Shown here: positions 1 through 9,058 of the stretch, piece by piece | Position numbering within the stretch: the first letter of the stretch is position 1 | How the letters are laid out: each line of letters opens with the position of its first letter | Assembly: GCF_020616515.1 (NCBI RefSeq) | Contig: NZ_CP085135.1 | Location: forward strand, 868,001-932,000 | Source of the DNA: Mesorhizobium sp. PAMC28654 | Lineage (GTDB): Bacteria > Pseudomonadota > Alphaproteobacteria > Rhizobiales > Rhizobiaceae | Length of the DNA: 64,000 bases | Direction of reading: 5' to 3' | The notes under the pieces: model-generated | What the model saw: only the letters and a program-made list of their open reading frames with translations | What the model was told of the DNA's origin: nothing | Database searches by the model: none | Made by a program: the position numbers and the translations under genes

Positions 1-1
1 C

Positions 2-637
2 TGGGTGCGCATGCACTATGTCTACCCCTACCCGCATGTCGCCGATGTCATCCCGCTGATGGCCGAGGGAAAGATCCTCCCCTATCTGGACATCCCGTTC
101 CAGCATGCCTCCCCGCAGGTGCTGAAGAACATGCGGCGCCCGGCGCACGGCGAAAAGACGCTCGAGCGTATTCGCGGCTGGCGCGACGTGTGCCCTGATC
201 TCGCCATCCGCTCGACCTTCATCGTCGGCTTCCCCGGCGAAACCGACGATGATTTCGAAATGCTGCTCGATTGGCTGGACGAAGCCAGGATCGACCGCGC
301 CGGCTGCTTCAAGTACGAGCCCGTCAGGGGCGCCCGCTCCAACGATCTCGGCCTCGAACAGGTGCCGCAGGAGATCAAGGAGGCGCGCTGGCATCGCTTC
401 ATGCAGCGCCAGCAGAAGATCTCGGCGACACAGCTTGCCAAGAAGGTTGGCAAGCGCCTGCCCGTTCTCATCGACGAGGCGAATGGCATCTCGGCAAAAG
501 GCCGCACGAAATACGACGCGCCGGAAATAGACGGTTCGGTCCATATCCAGTCACGCCGCCCGCTGCGCCAAGGCGACATCGTCACCGTCAAGATCGACCG
601 CGCCGACGCCTACGACCTCTACGGTTCGGCGGTCTGA
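2..637 (+). CDS. rimO: Ribosomal protein S12 methylthiotransferase RimO, C-terminal part
   Basis: This is the 3' part of a radical-SAM methylthiotransferase that adds a methylthio group to a conserved aspartate of ribosomal protein S12. The reading frame enters at base 2, so the N-terminal UPF0004 domain and the CxxxCxxC cluster motif lie outside the window. What is seen is the end of the radical-SAM barrel ([28 protein letters not shown]) followed by a C-terminal TRAM-like domain ending in DLYGSAV. These blocks are typical of RimO rather than MiaB. A strong hairpin follows 24 bases after the stop. No oddities in the visible part. Confidence 0.95.
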   Translation, partial: WVRMHYVYPYPHVADVIPLMAEGKILPYLDIPFQHASPQVLKNMRRPAHGEKTLERIRGWRDVCPDLAIRSTFIVGFPGETDDDFEMLLDWLDEARIDRAGCFKYEPVRGARSNDLGLEQVPQEIKEARWHRFMQRQQKISATQLAKKVGKRLPVLIDEANGISAKGRTKYDAPEIDGSVHIQSRRPLRQGDIVTVKIDRADAYDLYGSAV

Positions 638-660
638 GCCCATCTTTCGTGGCGAATGAG

Positions 661-690
661 AAGGGCGCCTCGCGGCGCCCTTCCCTTTTG
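661..690. terminator. Bidirectional intrinsic terminator
   Basis: A perfect 9-bp stem (AAGGGCGCC / GGCGCCCTT) with a 4-nt loop is followed by a T-rich run on the + strand. It lies between the convergent rimO and BMP-protein genes and can serve both. Confidence 0.8.
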
Positions 691-704
691 TATTCCTGCG
701 CTGC

Positions 705-1772
705 CTACTGCGGCAGCTTGTCGTCGACGCCCTTGACGTAGAAATTCATGCCGAGCAGCGTGCCGTCATCAGCGACTTGGCCGTCCTTCAGCCAGGGCGT
801 GCCGTCCTGCTTGTCGATCGGCCCGGTGAAGGGGTTCCAGCCGCCGGCGATCTTCTTCTCTGTTGCCTCGGCCATCGCCTTCACGTCGTCGGGCATGTTG
901 GTGTAGGGGGCGAGCTTGACCGCGCCGTCCTTGATGCCGAGCCAGACATTGTCCGGCTTCCAGGTGCCGTCGATGGCCGCCTGGACCCGGCTGATGTAGT
1001 AGGGGCCCCATTCATCGGTGAGTGAGGTCAGCTGCGAGTTCGGCGCGAACTTGATCATGTCGGAAGACTGGCCAAAGCCGTGCAGCTTGCGCTCTTCGGC
1101 CACCTGCAGGGCAGCGGTCGAATCGGTGTGCTGGACAATGATGTCGGCGCCCTGGTCGAACAGCGCCTTGGCGGCGTCGGCTTCCTTGCCTGGATCGAAC
1201 CACGAGTTCACCCAGACGATCTTGGCCTTGAAGTTCGGATTGATCGAATGCGCGCCGAGCATGAACGAGTTGATGCCCATCACCACTTCGGGGATCGGGA
1301 AGGAGACGATGTAGCCGGCGACACCCGACTTCGATTCCTTGGCCGCGATCTGGCCCAGTACGTAGCGGCCTTCATAGAAACGCGCATTGTAGATGCCGAG
1401 GTTATCGCCCGTCTTGTAGCCAGTCGCGTGCTCGAACATCACCTTGGGAAACTTCTTGGCGACCTTCACTTCCGCGTCCATGAAGCCGAACGACGTCCCG
1501 AAGATGATCTTGCAGCCTTCGCGCGCCAGGCGCTCGAACGCACGGTCGGCATCGGGGCCTTCGGAGACGTTCTCCAGATAGGCGGTCTCGACCTTGTCGC
1601 CGAGCGCCTTCTCGACTTCCAGGCGGCCCTGGTCATGCTGGTAGGAATAGCCGAAATCGCCGATCGGGCCAGTATAGACCCAGCAGGCCTTCAGTTTGTC
1701 CGCGGCCTCGGCGGTCGCCGCCAGCGAGAGTGCGGCCGTCGTGGTCATCAACGCAATAAGCAGTTTTTTCAT
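705..1772 (-). CDS. BMP-family ABC transporter substrate-binding protein
   Basis: A periplasmic binding protein of the Bmp/PnrA (Med) family, 355 aa, that would deliver a purine nucleoside or similar ligand to the membrane permeases encoded just upstream. The chosen start gives a classic signal peptide (MKKLLIALMTTTAALSLAATAEA) and has an AGAGAGG ribosome binding site just before it; the open frame runs much further upstream but that part is not protein-like. Family blocks seen are KACWVYTGPIGDFGYSYQH near the N-terminus and GYIVSFPIPEVVMGINSF in the middle. It is the last gene of a four-gene operon (ATPase, permease, permease, binding protein), 50 bases after the second permease. The exact substrate is inferred only from family membership. 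Confidence 0.9.
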   Translation of the reverse strand: MKKLLIALMTTTAALSLAATAEAADKLKACWVYTGPIGDFGYSYQHDQGRLEVEKALGDKVETAYLENVSEGPDADRAFERLAREGCKIIFGTSFGFMDAEVKVAKKFPKVMFEHATGYKTGDNLGIYNARFYEGRYVLGQIAAKESKSGVAGYIVSFPIPEVVMGINSFMLGAHSINPNFKAKIVWVNSWFDPGKEADAAKALFDQGADIIVQHTDSTAALQVAEERKLHGFGQSSDMIKFAPNSQLTSLTDEWGPYYISRVQAAIDGTWKPDNVWLGIKDGAVKLAPYTNMPDDVKAMAEATEKKIAGGWNPFTGPIDKQDGTPWLKDGQVADDGTLLGMNFYVKGVDDKLPQ

Positions 1773-1822
1773 CGTGTTACCTCTCTGTGTTAAGCCTTGG
1801 AGCTTCCCGTTTGTTTTTATTG

Positions 1823-2743
1823 TCAACGATCTGGAACGAATGGCTGCCCCAAGGAAGCCGGCGTGTTCATCATCGTAAGACGCTTGTTGCGCGAGATTAG
1901 AACAAGAACGACGACGGTTGCCAGATAGGGCAGTGAAGAAAGCAGTTGTGAAGGCACCGGAATGCCAAAAGCCTGTGCATGAAGCTGGCCGATCCACACC
2001 GCGCCAAAGATGTAGGCGCCGGCCAGCACCCGCCACGGTCGCCATGAGGCGAACACGACCAGCGCCAGCGCGATCCAGCCGCGCCCGGCGCTCATGTTCT
2101 CCACCCATTGCGGCGTGTAGACCAGCGACAGATGGCCCCCCGCGAGACCGGCACAGGCGCCACCGAAGATCACCGCGAGATAGCGGTAGCGGATGACATG
2201 GATGCCAAGCGCATGAGCGGAGGTATGGCTGTCGCCGATCGAGCGCAGTGTCAGCCCGGTACGCGTCTTGAACAGGAACCACATGACGGCGGCGGTGAGC
2301 GCGATCGAGATGTAGAAGATCGGGTCCTGGCCGAACAGCAGCTTGCCGACCACCGGAATCTCGGTCAGGCCCGGAATGTAGAGATTGGGAAGTCTTTCGC
2401 CTGGCTGGCCGACGAAGCTTGTCCCCATCATGCCCGAGAGGCCAAGACCGAGCAGCGTCAGCGACAGGCCGGTCGCCACCTGATTGGTGGCCAGCGACAG
2501 CGTCATGACGGCAAACAGCAGCGAGAACAGAGCGCCCATGACAATTGCGGCCAGCAGGCCGAGCCAGGGCGACCCGGTCAGATAGCCGGCGCCGAAACCG
2601 CCGACCGCGCCCATGATCATCATGCCCTCGACGCCGAGATTGAGCACGCCGGAGCGCTCGACCACCAGTTCGCCGATCGCCGCGATCAGCAGCGGTGTTG
2701 CGGCAGTGGCGATTGTCAAAAGTATGTTTACGGCGATATCCAT
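1823..2743 (-). CDS. Nucleoside-type ABC transporter permease (second permease)
   Basis: An inner-membrane permease of the BPD_transp_2 family, 306 aa, with about eight to nine hydrophobic segments. It is the smaller of the permease pair (YufQ/NupQ type). The N-terminal block [18 protein letters not shown] is a hallmark of this family and corresponds to the coupling region. Its start codon abuts the stop of the larger permease (they share base 2743), which implies translational coupling. It would pair with the larger permease to form the channel for the BMP binding protein. Nothing looks damaged. Confidence 0.9.
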   Translation of the reverse strand: MDIAVNILLTIATAATPLLIAAIGELVVERSGVLNLGVEGMMIMGAVGGFGAGYLTGSPWLGLLAAIVMGALFSLLFAVMTLSLATNQVATGLSLTLLGLGLSGMMGTSFVGQPGERLPNLYIPGLTEIPVVGKLLFGQDPIFYISIALTAAVMWFLFKTRTGLTLRSIGDSHTSAHALGIHVIRYRYLAVIFGGACAGLAGGHLSLVYTPQWVENMSAGRGWIALALVVFASWRPWRVLAGAYIFGAVWIGQLHAQAFGIPVPSQLLSSLPYLATVVVLVLISRNKRLTMMNTPASLGQPFVPDR

Positions 2744-3873
2744 CAGCGTGCTTCCTTCAACTTTGGCGCGGCTTCGAGTTTCGCCGCGCCTCCCGGTTTG
2801 GTCAGCGCCAGGCCGATCAGGCGAATGCGGTAGTGAATGAGCGTGTCGCAGCCGAGCACGAAGAACAGCAGCATGCCCTGGAACACACGCCCCACCTTGT
2901 CGGAGATGCCGAGCGCGCTTTGCACCGCTTCGCCACCAAGATAGGTCAGCGCCAGCACCAGGCCGGCCGCGATGATGCCGAGAGGATTGAGCCGGCCGAG
3001 GAACGCCACGATAATGGCGGTGAAGCCATACCCGGGCGAGATCACGGGTTGCAATTGGCCGATGGCGCCGGAGACTTCAGAGATGCCGGCGAGCCCGGCC
3101 AGCGCACCCGACAGCAGAAAGGCGAAAAAGACCATGCGGTTGAGGCCGAAGCCGGCGAAGCGCCCTGCCCGGGGGCTTGAGCCGAGAACGCGCACCTCGA
3201 ACCCCTTCAACATGCGGCTCATCAGGATCCAGACCAGCACCGCGGCGACCAGCGCGAAGACGAACCCCCAGTTGGCCCGGCCGGCGTCGGGCATCAGCTC
3301 GGGCAATGTGGCCGAGTCGCTGAACTGGATCGTCTGCGGAAAGCCATGGCCTTGCGGGTCACGCCACGGGCCACGCACCAACCAGTCGAGAAAGAGCTGC
3401 GCGACATAGACCAGCATCAGGCTGGTCAGGATCTCGTTGGTGCCGAAGCGCGTTTTCAGAAAGGCCGGAATCGCCGCATAGGCGGCACCGCCGACCATGC
3501 CCAACAGAAGCATCATCGGCAGCACCAACGGGCCCTCGAACTGCGGAAACAGTACCGGAATGGCCGAGCCAAAGATGGCGCCAAAGACGAACTGGCCTTC
3601 GGCGCCGATGTTCCAGATGTTGGCCTTGTAGCAGACCGACAGGCCGACAGCGATCAGGATGAGCGGCGCTGCCTTGATCGCCAGTTCATGCAACTGCCAG
3701 ACTTGGCTGATCGGCTCGATGAAGTAGATATGGAAGGCGGTCAACGGATTGACGCCGAGCAGCGCGAACATGATGGCGCCGGCAATGATCGTCAGCGCGA
3801 AAGCGATGAAAGGCGACAGCGCCGAGAACAGAACGGAGCGTTGCGGGCGTTTGACGAGTTCGAGGCGCATCAT
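2743..3873 (-). CDS. Nucleoside-type ABC transporter permease (first permease)
   Basis: The larger BPD_transp_2 permease, 376 aa (YufP/NupP type), with an N-terminal hydrophobic segment followed by about eight more. The block AAPLILIAVGLSVCYKANIWNIGAEGQF is visible in its parts (LSVCYKANIWNIGAEGQ) and is diagnostic for this subfamily. The start overlaps the stop of the ATPase gene by 4 bases, so the two are probably translationally coupled. Its function is to form half of the membrane pore of the nucleoside-type importer. No frame problems. Confidence 0.9.
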   Translation of the reverse strand: MMRLELVKRPQRSVLFSALSPFIAFALTIIAGAIMFALLGVNPLTAFHIYFIEPISQVWQLHELAIKAAPLILIAVGLSVCYKANIWNIGAEGQFVFGAIFGSAIPVLFPQFEGPLVLPMMLLLGMVGGAAYAAIPAFLKTRFGTNEILTSLMLVYVAQLFLDWLVRGPWRDPQGHGFPQTIQFSDSATLPELMPDAGRANWGFVFALVAAVLVWILMSRMLKGFEVRVLGSSPRAGRFAGFGLNRMVFFAFLLSGALAGLAGISEVSGAIGQLQPVISPGYGFTAIIVAFLGRLNPLGIIAAGLVLALTYLGGEAVQSALGISDKVGRVFQGMLLFFVLGCDTLIHYRIRLIGLALTKPGGAAKLEAAPKLKEAR

Positions 3874-5447
3874 GCCGTCTCCATTGTATGTTCGACGTGG
3901 CCGGGTTCGGCGCCGCCCATCAGCAGGCCAACCTTCTCGAAGGTCGCCTCGGCGATCGGCATCGGCGTGGACAACTCGCCATTGTGCATGACCGCGATTG
4001 CGTCGGATATCTCGAACAACTCGTCGAGGTCCTGGCTGATGACCAGCACCGCCGATCCGCTGCGAGATAATTCAATGAGCGCCTGGCGGATATGGGCGGC
4101 GGCTCCTGCATCGACGCCCCAGGTCGGCTGATTGACCACCATGACGCTCGGCCGGCGATCAAGCTCGCGACCGACGATGAATTTCTGCAGATTGCCGCCC
4201 GAAAGTGCCGCGGCTTCGGGGTCCGGAGCGCTCTTTCGCACATCCATCGCTTCAATGATGCGTTGAGAGGCGGCATAGATGGCACCACTCTTGACCACGC
4301 CGCCTGCGCCGACAAAAGCCTTGCCGTCGGTTGCATGGCGCGACAGCAGCAGGTTTTCCGAGAGCTTCATGCGCGGCGCGGCACCATGGCCGAGACGCTC
4401 TTCGGGCACGAAGGCGGCACCCAGCAACCGGCGTCCGGTAATGGTGAGCCCGCCCGCGTCCTCGCCGCGGATGCGCACCGAAGCGGCATCCTGCTGCGAG
4501 ACTTCGCCGGAAACGGATTCAAAAAATTCGCCCTGGCCGTTGCCGGCGACACCTGCAATGCCGATCACCTCGCCGGCGCGGACGTTCAGGTTGATATTTT
4601 TGAGGGCGATCGAGAACGGCGTCGCCGGTTTGCGGCTGAGCGAGCGGATTTCGAGCAGCGGCTGCGCGGTTTCGATCCCCTCTACCGGCGCGCGCACCAC
4701 GGCCTGCACCTCGTTGCCGACCATCATGCGGGCCAATGACGACGCGGTTTCCTCACGCGGGTTGCAGTGGCCGACCACCTTGCCGTGACGCAGCACAGTG
4801 GCCCGGTCGCAGATGCGCTTCACCTCTTCCAGCCGGTGCGAGATGTAGAGGATGGATTTGCCTTCCGCCCGCAGTCGCTCCAGCGTCTCGAACAGCTTGT
4901 CGGCTTCCTGCGGGGTCAGCACGGAGGTCGGTTCGTCCAGGATGATGAGCTGCGGCGTCTGCAGCAGGCAGCGGATGATCTCGATGCGCTGACGCTCGCC
5001 GACCGACAGGTCGCCGACCAGCGATTCCGGATCGAGCGGCAGGCCATAACTGAAGGAAAGCGCCCTCGCCTTCGCCGCGATGCTGCTGATCGGCGAGCCG
5101 TCGTCCAGCGACAGCGCGATATTCTCGGCCGCGGTCAGCGCCTCGAACAGCGAGAAATGCTGGAACACCATGCCGATGCCGAGTTTCTTCGCCACGCCGG
5201 GGCTGGTGATCCTGACCGCCTGGCCGTTCCAGAAAATCTCGCCGGAATTGGGCTCCAGCGAACCGAACAGCATTTTGACAAGCGTCGACTTGCCCGCGCC
5301 GTTCTCGCCGAGCAGAGCGTGGATTTCACCTTTTGCGATGTTGAGATCGATATGGTCGCACGCCGTCAGCGTGCCGAATATCTTGGTAAGGCCACGAACC
5401 TCAAGCAGGTTCGCGCCATCATGATCTGCACTCACAGTGCCTCCCAT
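3870..5447 (-). CDS. Nucleoside-type ABC transporter ATP-binding protein, two NBDs
   Basis: A 525-aa ATPase with two tandem nucleotide-binding domains, as expected for sugar/nucleoside importers (YufO/NupO, RbsA-like). The first domain has Walker A GENGAGKST, signature LSVGERQRIEI and Walker B LIILDEPTS; the second has a degenerate Walker A (GVAGNGQGEF) and signature LSGGNLQKF, which is usual for this class. The start at 5447 (MGGTVSADHDG) is preferred over the upstream extension of the frame because the family begins about 15 residues before the LEVRGLTKIFG block. It is the first gene of the importer operon; 195 bases separate it from the upstream qor gene on the same strand. Confidence 0.9.
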   Translation of the reverse strand: MGGTVSADHDGANLLEVRGLTKIFGTLTACDHIDLNIAKGEIHALLGENGAGKSTLVKMLFGSLEPNSGEIFWNGQAVRITSPGVAKKLGIGMVFQHFSLFEALTAAENIALSLDDGSPISSIAAKARALSFSYGLPLDPESLVGDLSVGERQRIEIIRCLLQTPQLIILDEPTSVLTPQEADKLFETLERLRAEGKSILYISHRLEEVKRICDRATVLRHGKVVGHCNPREETASSLARMMVGNEVQAVVRAPVEGIETAQPLLEIRSLSRKPATPFSIALKNINLNVRAGEVIGIAGVAGNGQGEFFESVSGEVSQQDAASVRIRGEDAGGLTITGRRLLGAAFVPEERLGHGAAPRMKLSENLLLSRHATDGKAFVGAGGVVKSGAIYAASQRIIEAMDVRKSAPDPEAAALSGGNLQKFIVGRELDRRPSVMVVNQPTWGVDAGAAAHIRQALIELSRSGSAVLVISQDLDELFEISDAIAVMHNGELSTPMPIAEATFEKVGLLMGGAEPGHVEHTMETA

Positions 5448-5642
5448 CTGGTTTGCCAGATATGTTCTGTGTTCCCGCAAGCATGGTATGCGCGGCCTGC
5501 TCTTGTCGGAAAGCGGCACGCGCCTTGAAAGAGCTTCAAGAAACTCAAGGGGTAAAGTGACCCGGATAAAACGCCAATTCGCTTGGCTTTTCAACCAACG
5601 AACGCTTGCCACGACAGAGCAGCAAAGGAACCGTGACGCTTC

Positions 5643-6620
5643 CTAGGGAACAAGAATGGTTGTTCCCGTCGTCCGGCGCCCCTCAAGGTCGGAATGCGCC
5701 TTGCCGGCGTCCTTGAGCGCATAGCGCTGGTTGATCCTGATCTTGACCGCACCGCTGAGCACGACGTCGAACAGCGCGGCGGCGGAGGCATCAAGGTCCT
5801 CGCGTTTTGCATTGTAGACGAACAGTGTTGGCCTTGTGGCGAACAACGAGCCCTTCTGTGCCAGCAATGACATGCTGAACGGCGGGATCGGTCCCGAGGA
5901 CTGGCCGAAGCTGACGAACATGCCGAGCGGCTTGAGGCAGTCGAGCGAGGCCGGGAATGTGTCGTTGCCGACTGAATCATAGACGACGTCACACCTCCTT
6001 CCGCCGGTAATCGCGGCGACGCCAGCGACGAAATCCTGCTCCTTGTAGTTGATGACGTGATCGAAGCCATGCATCTTCGCCAGTTCGATCTTGTCGGTCG
6101 AACTCGCGGTGCCGATGACGGTCGCGCCGAGATGTTTCGCCCATTGGCCAAGGATCAGCCCGACCCCGCCGGCAGCGGCGTGGTAGAGGATCGTGTCTCC
6201 GGCCCTCACCTTGAACGTGCGGCGCAGCAGGTATTCCGCCGTCATGCCCTTAAGCATCATGGCCGCCGCTTGCTCGTCGCTGATGCCGTCGGGCACTTTC
6301 ACGACATGGCTGGCGTCGATCAGGCGTTGCTCCGCATAGGCACCAGTCGCGACGGCGTAGGCGATGCGGTCGCCAGGCTTCAGCCAGTCGACGCCTTGGC
6401 CGACTTCCACCACCACCCCAGCCGCTTCGCTGCCGGGCGTGAGCGGAAAGCCGCCCGGCGGCGGATAGTGCCCGGAGCGATAATAGACGTCGATGAAGTT
6501 GAGGCCGATCGCGGTATGTCTGACCAGGATCTGACCCGCGCCTGGATGACCCGACGCGACGTCCTCATAGTTGAGAACTTCCGGGCCGCCATTGGCGTGG
6601 ATACGGATCGCTTTGGACAT
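5643..6620 (-). CDS. NADPH:quinone oxidoreductase (Qor-like, MDR family)
   Basis: A zinc-free medium-chain dehydrogenase/reductase of 325 aa, the usual length for quinone oxidoreductase (zeta-crystallin type). The N-terminal block NFIDVYYRSGHYP and the NADPH-binding block HAAAGGVGLILGQWAKHLGA are both present, and no zinc-binding cysteine cluster is seen. It would reduce quinones or related electrophiles with NADPH in the cytoplasm. It lies 18 bases after the phosphatidylcholine synthase gene on the same strand and may be the last gene of that operon. The physiological substrate cannot be told from sequence. Confidence 0.9.
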   Translation of the reverse strand: MSKAIRIHANGGPEVLNYEDVASGHPGAGQILVRHTAIGLNFIDVYYRSGHYPPPGGFPLTPGSEAAGVVVEVGQGVDWLKPGDRIAYAVATGAYAEQRLIDASHVVKVPDGISDEQAAAMMLKGMTAEYLLRRTFKVRAGDTILYHAAAGGVGLILGQWAKHLGATVIGTASSTDKIELAKMHGFDHVINYKEQDFVAGVAAITGGRRCDVVYDSVGNDTFPASLDCLKPLGMFVSFGQSSGPIPPFSMSLLAQKGSLFATRPTLFVYNAKREDLDASAAALFDVVLSGAVKIRINQRYALKDAGKAHSDLEGRRTTGTTILVP

Positions 6621-6638
6621 TGAAAGGCTTTCTTGGGA

Positions 6639-7445
6639 TCAGGTTTTCTTGGCGCCGAGATTTGGAAAGAACTGCATGATGCCACCGATGCAGGCTAGGT
6701 AAAGCCCGGTGATGGTGATGCCGATCTTGGTGAAATCGCTGACTTGCTCGCCCAGCACGCCGATCTGGTCATAGAAGGCGGCAAGAGCGGCCTGCGCGAG
6801 CGCTAGCGCGCCGAACGCGCACCACAGCAGCGTCATGGAAAGGTTTATCCGCCGCAGCCGCACCACGCGCACCGGATGGATGAAGTTGATCGGCAGGAAG
6901 GTCAGGATGCCGGCAGCCACCACGACGCCGAACGACACCCATTGGCCCGGCTCGATGACGAACAGCGTGAAAACCACCATGTTCCAGACCACCGGAAATC
7001 CCTTGAAGAAATTCTCCTTCGTCTTCATGCCGGTGTCGGCGTAGTAGATCGCGCTCGAAACGACGATGATCGCCGCCGACAGGAACGACAGACCCTCGCC
7101 CATGAAACCGCGCTGATAGAGCGCGAAAGCCGGTATGAGGACATAGGTCACGTAGTCGATGATGTTGTCGAGGAGTTCACCCGACCATGTCGGCAGGATT
7201 TCCTTGACCTCGAGCTTTCTGGCGATCGGCCCGTCAATGCCGTCAACGAACAGCGCCAATCCCAGCCACCAGAACATGGCCGTCCAGCGTTGTTCGCTGG
7301 CCGCCACAAGCGACAGGAATGCCAGGAAGGAACCGGACGCCGTCAGTAGGTGGACCGAAAACGCCCGCGCTTGCGGCCATGTCACCTTCTTCTTCGGCCT
7401 TGGGATGCGGTCGGCGATTTTTTTGGCCGTCGTTTTCTTGGTCAC
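6639..7445 (-). CDS. pcs: Phosphatidylcholine synthase
   Basis: An integral membrane enzyme (268 aa, about eight hydrophobic segments) that condenses CDP-diacylglycerol with choline to give phosphatidylcholine, a lipid typical of rhizobia and other plant- or animal-associated bacteria. The catalytic motif reads DGPIAR, then 12 residues, then GELLDNIID. This is the Pcs-specific spacing DGx2ARx12Gx3Dx3D and differs from the usual CDP-alcohol phosphotransferase motif, which has 8 residues there. The GTG start overlaps the DUF1326 stop as GTGA, so translation is probably coupled to the upstream gene. A lysine-rich N-terminus precedes the first membrane segment. Confidence 0.92.
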   Translation of the reverse strand: MTKKTTAKKIADRIPRPKKKVTWPQARAFSVHLLTASGSFLAFLSLVAASEQRWTAMFWWLGLALFVDGIDGPIARKLEVKEILPTWSGELLDNIIDYVTYVLIPAFALYQRGFMGEGLSFLSAAIIVVSSAIYYADTGMKTKENFFKGFPVVWNMVVFTLFVIEPGQWVSFGVVVAAGILTFLPINFIHPVRVVRLRRINLSMTLLWCAFGALALAQAALAAFYDQIGVLGEQVSDFTKIGITITGLYLACIGGIMQFFPNLGAKKT

Positions 7446-8056
7446 GGGCCCCGCCAGTCCAATTTGCAGATTTCGGCCGAGCGGCCGGCAAAATTCCAGT
7501 TGCGGCCGAAAGCCCGCATCTTGCTCTTGTCGGATCGGGCGACGATGATTTCCGGCGCAATCCAGTATTCCGAATTGCTGATGACGGTATCCTTGTCGCG
7601 GTCCTTGCCGGGGATCGGCGTTACCGCCCCGTCGATGATCTTCGGTATCTGAAAGATACGCGTCTTGTCACGCGTCTCATAGGTGATCGGCACCTGTTCG
7701 ACGCCAAGGAATTTTCCGATCAGGATGGAGAGCAGTGAGGTGGTTCCACCGGCCTTGCCGGTAAAGATCTTGGTCAGCGCTTTCACGGCATATATCGAGG
7801 CACGCTCGTCGATGAACAGGCCAGCCGTCCAGTTGCCACGGCTCATATAGCCGGGAATTTCCATGACAAGCCCAAGATTGAGGCCGGAGAGGTCGACCTC
7901 GCCGAAATGGCCGGCATCGATGCGGAAACCCGCCCAGGTCTGGCAATAGCCTTCCGTCGGCGGATGGTTGCCAAGCGACAGCACGCAAGGGCAAAAAACC
8001 GTGCAATTGCAGGAGAGTACGAGCTCCCCTTTCATTGCCCAGCTCTGGTCTGTCAT
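7442..8056 (-). CDS. DUF1326 domain-containing protein
   Basis: A 204-aa protein of the DUF1326 family; function not established. Near the N-terminus it carries a cysteine-rich stretch (SCNCTVFCPCVLSLG) that looks suited to metal or iron-sulfur binding, followed by GYCQTW. There is no signal peptide, so it should be cytoplasmic or membrane-associated. The start at 8056 is supported by a strong ribosome binding site (AAGGGGG) a few bases upstream; the longer open frame is not protein-like. It sits 14 bases after a DUF2182 gene and overlaps pcs by 4 bases. DUF1326 and DUF2182 genes are known to be frequent neighbours, which suggests a joint membrane metal-handling role, but that is inference. 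Confidence 0.88.
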   Translation of the reverse strand: MTDQSWAMKGELVLSCNCTVFCPCVLSLGNHPPTEGYCQTWAGFRIDAGHFGEVDLSGLNLGLVMEIPGYMSRGNWTAGLFIDERASIYAVKALTKIFTGKAGGTTSLLSILIGKFLGVEQVPITYETRDKTRIFQIPKIIDGAVTPIPGKDRDKDTVISNSEYWIAPEIIVARSDKSKMRAFGRNWNFAGRSAEICKLDWRGP

Positions 8057-8070
8057 TGAATCCCCCTTAG

Positions 8071-8967
8071 TCAAGCCGAGACTACTAGTAGCGCGGCTGC
8101 CCAGACAAGCAGTATCGCACCGGCCAATCGCGTTGGAAGCCTGCTTGCGGTTTGTTTTTCGATCAAGGTGAACAGCCCGATGACAGCCATCCAGAATATG
8201 TTCATCACCCCAACCGCGAACATCACCAGCATCAGCGCCCAGCAACAGCCGAGACACCATATGCCTTGCTCCATGCCAAGACGGAAAATGCGGAGAGGTC
8301 TTGCGCTCCAGTTCGCGAACAGGATCGAGAACGGGTTTTTGCACTTGTCCAGGCAGGCTTGCTTGAGGCCGCTGAACTGGTATAGGCCGGCACCCAGCAA
8401 TGCTAGGGAACCCGCGAAGCCAACGGCCGGATCGAGCATCTGCCCGGTTGAAGCGAATGCATGGACCATGAGCGTCAAGGCCGCGAACGCCACGGAAGCC
8501 ACGAACCAGACGCTCAGGTACCCCGCGACCAGCACCAGCGGATGGACGACCGGCTCACCCTTGATGCGGGCCGTATCGGCGATCTCGCAATAGGTGCGGA
8601 TCATCGGTGCCGCCGACGGCAGCATCGTGGCTATCGCCATCAGGAACCACATCAAGACCAGCGCGACTGATTGTTGACCGGCATTCGCGCCAACCGGCAA
8701 TGGCGCAAGGCAGAGGCCAAAGAACCGTTCGAGGACGTCCGGCAGCGGCAAGCGCGGAAAGTGTCTGAGCACAGCGTCTCCGGGTGCATCGGCGCCCGGC
8801 AGCCTGCTCTCCGCACCGCGAATCGCCATCGCGCCGAGAAGCAGCCAGGCCAGCGCAATGCCCGCCCCAATGATCACGTTTACAGTGATGCGCGGATTGC
8901 GCGCGACGTTTGCCGTGGCGCGGCCGGCGCGGTCGAGGTGGCTGAAATCGTCTGACTGGCCGCTCAT
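8071..8967 (-). CDS. DUF2182 integral membrane protein
   Basis: A 298-aa polytopic membrane protein of the DUF2182 family (annotated elsewhere as predicted metal-binding integral membrane protein). About seven hydrophobic segments are seen. Candidate ligand residues are the QACLDKCKNPF block and the intramembrane GIWCLGCCW block, both characteristic of the family. The start at 8967 (MSGQSDDFSHLD) is chosen because the longer frame would run into the divergent gene beginning at 9059. It is the first gene of the DUF2182-DUF1326-pcs unit. Function is unknown. Confidence 0.85.
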   Translation of the reverse strand: MSGQSDDFSHLDRAGRATANVARNPRITVNVIIGAGIALAWLLLGAMAIRGAESRLPGADAPGDAVLRHFPRLPLPDVLERFFGLCLAPLPVGANAGQQSVALVLMWFLMAIATMLPSAAPMIRTYCEIADTARIKGEPVVHPLVLVAGYLSVWFVASVAFAALTLMVHAFASTGQMLDPAVGFAGSLALLGAGLYQFSGLKQACLDKCKNPFSILFANWSARPLRIFRLGMEQGIWCLGCCWALMLVMFAVGVMNIFWMAVIGLFTLIEKQTASRLPTRLAGAILLVWAAALLVVSA

Positions 8968-9058
8968 GGCAATCGAATGGGCCGAATCGCCGCGTTGATC
9001 AAGCCGCTTGATGTGACCTATATACTTATCAACGGGATGGTCGGGCAGACCGCCCTTC

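Noticed and set aside
2108..4131. Long open frames antisense to the ABC permease genes
   Set aside because: They are Arg/Gln/Asp/His-rich shadows typical of high-GC coding DNA and have no ribosome binding sites.
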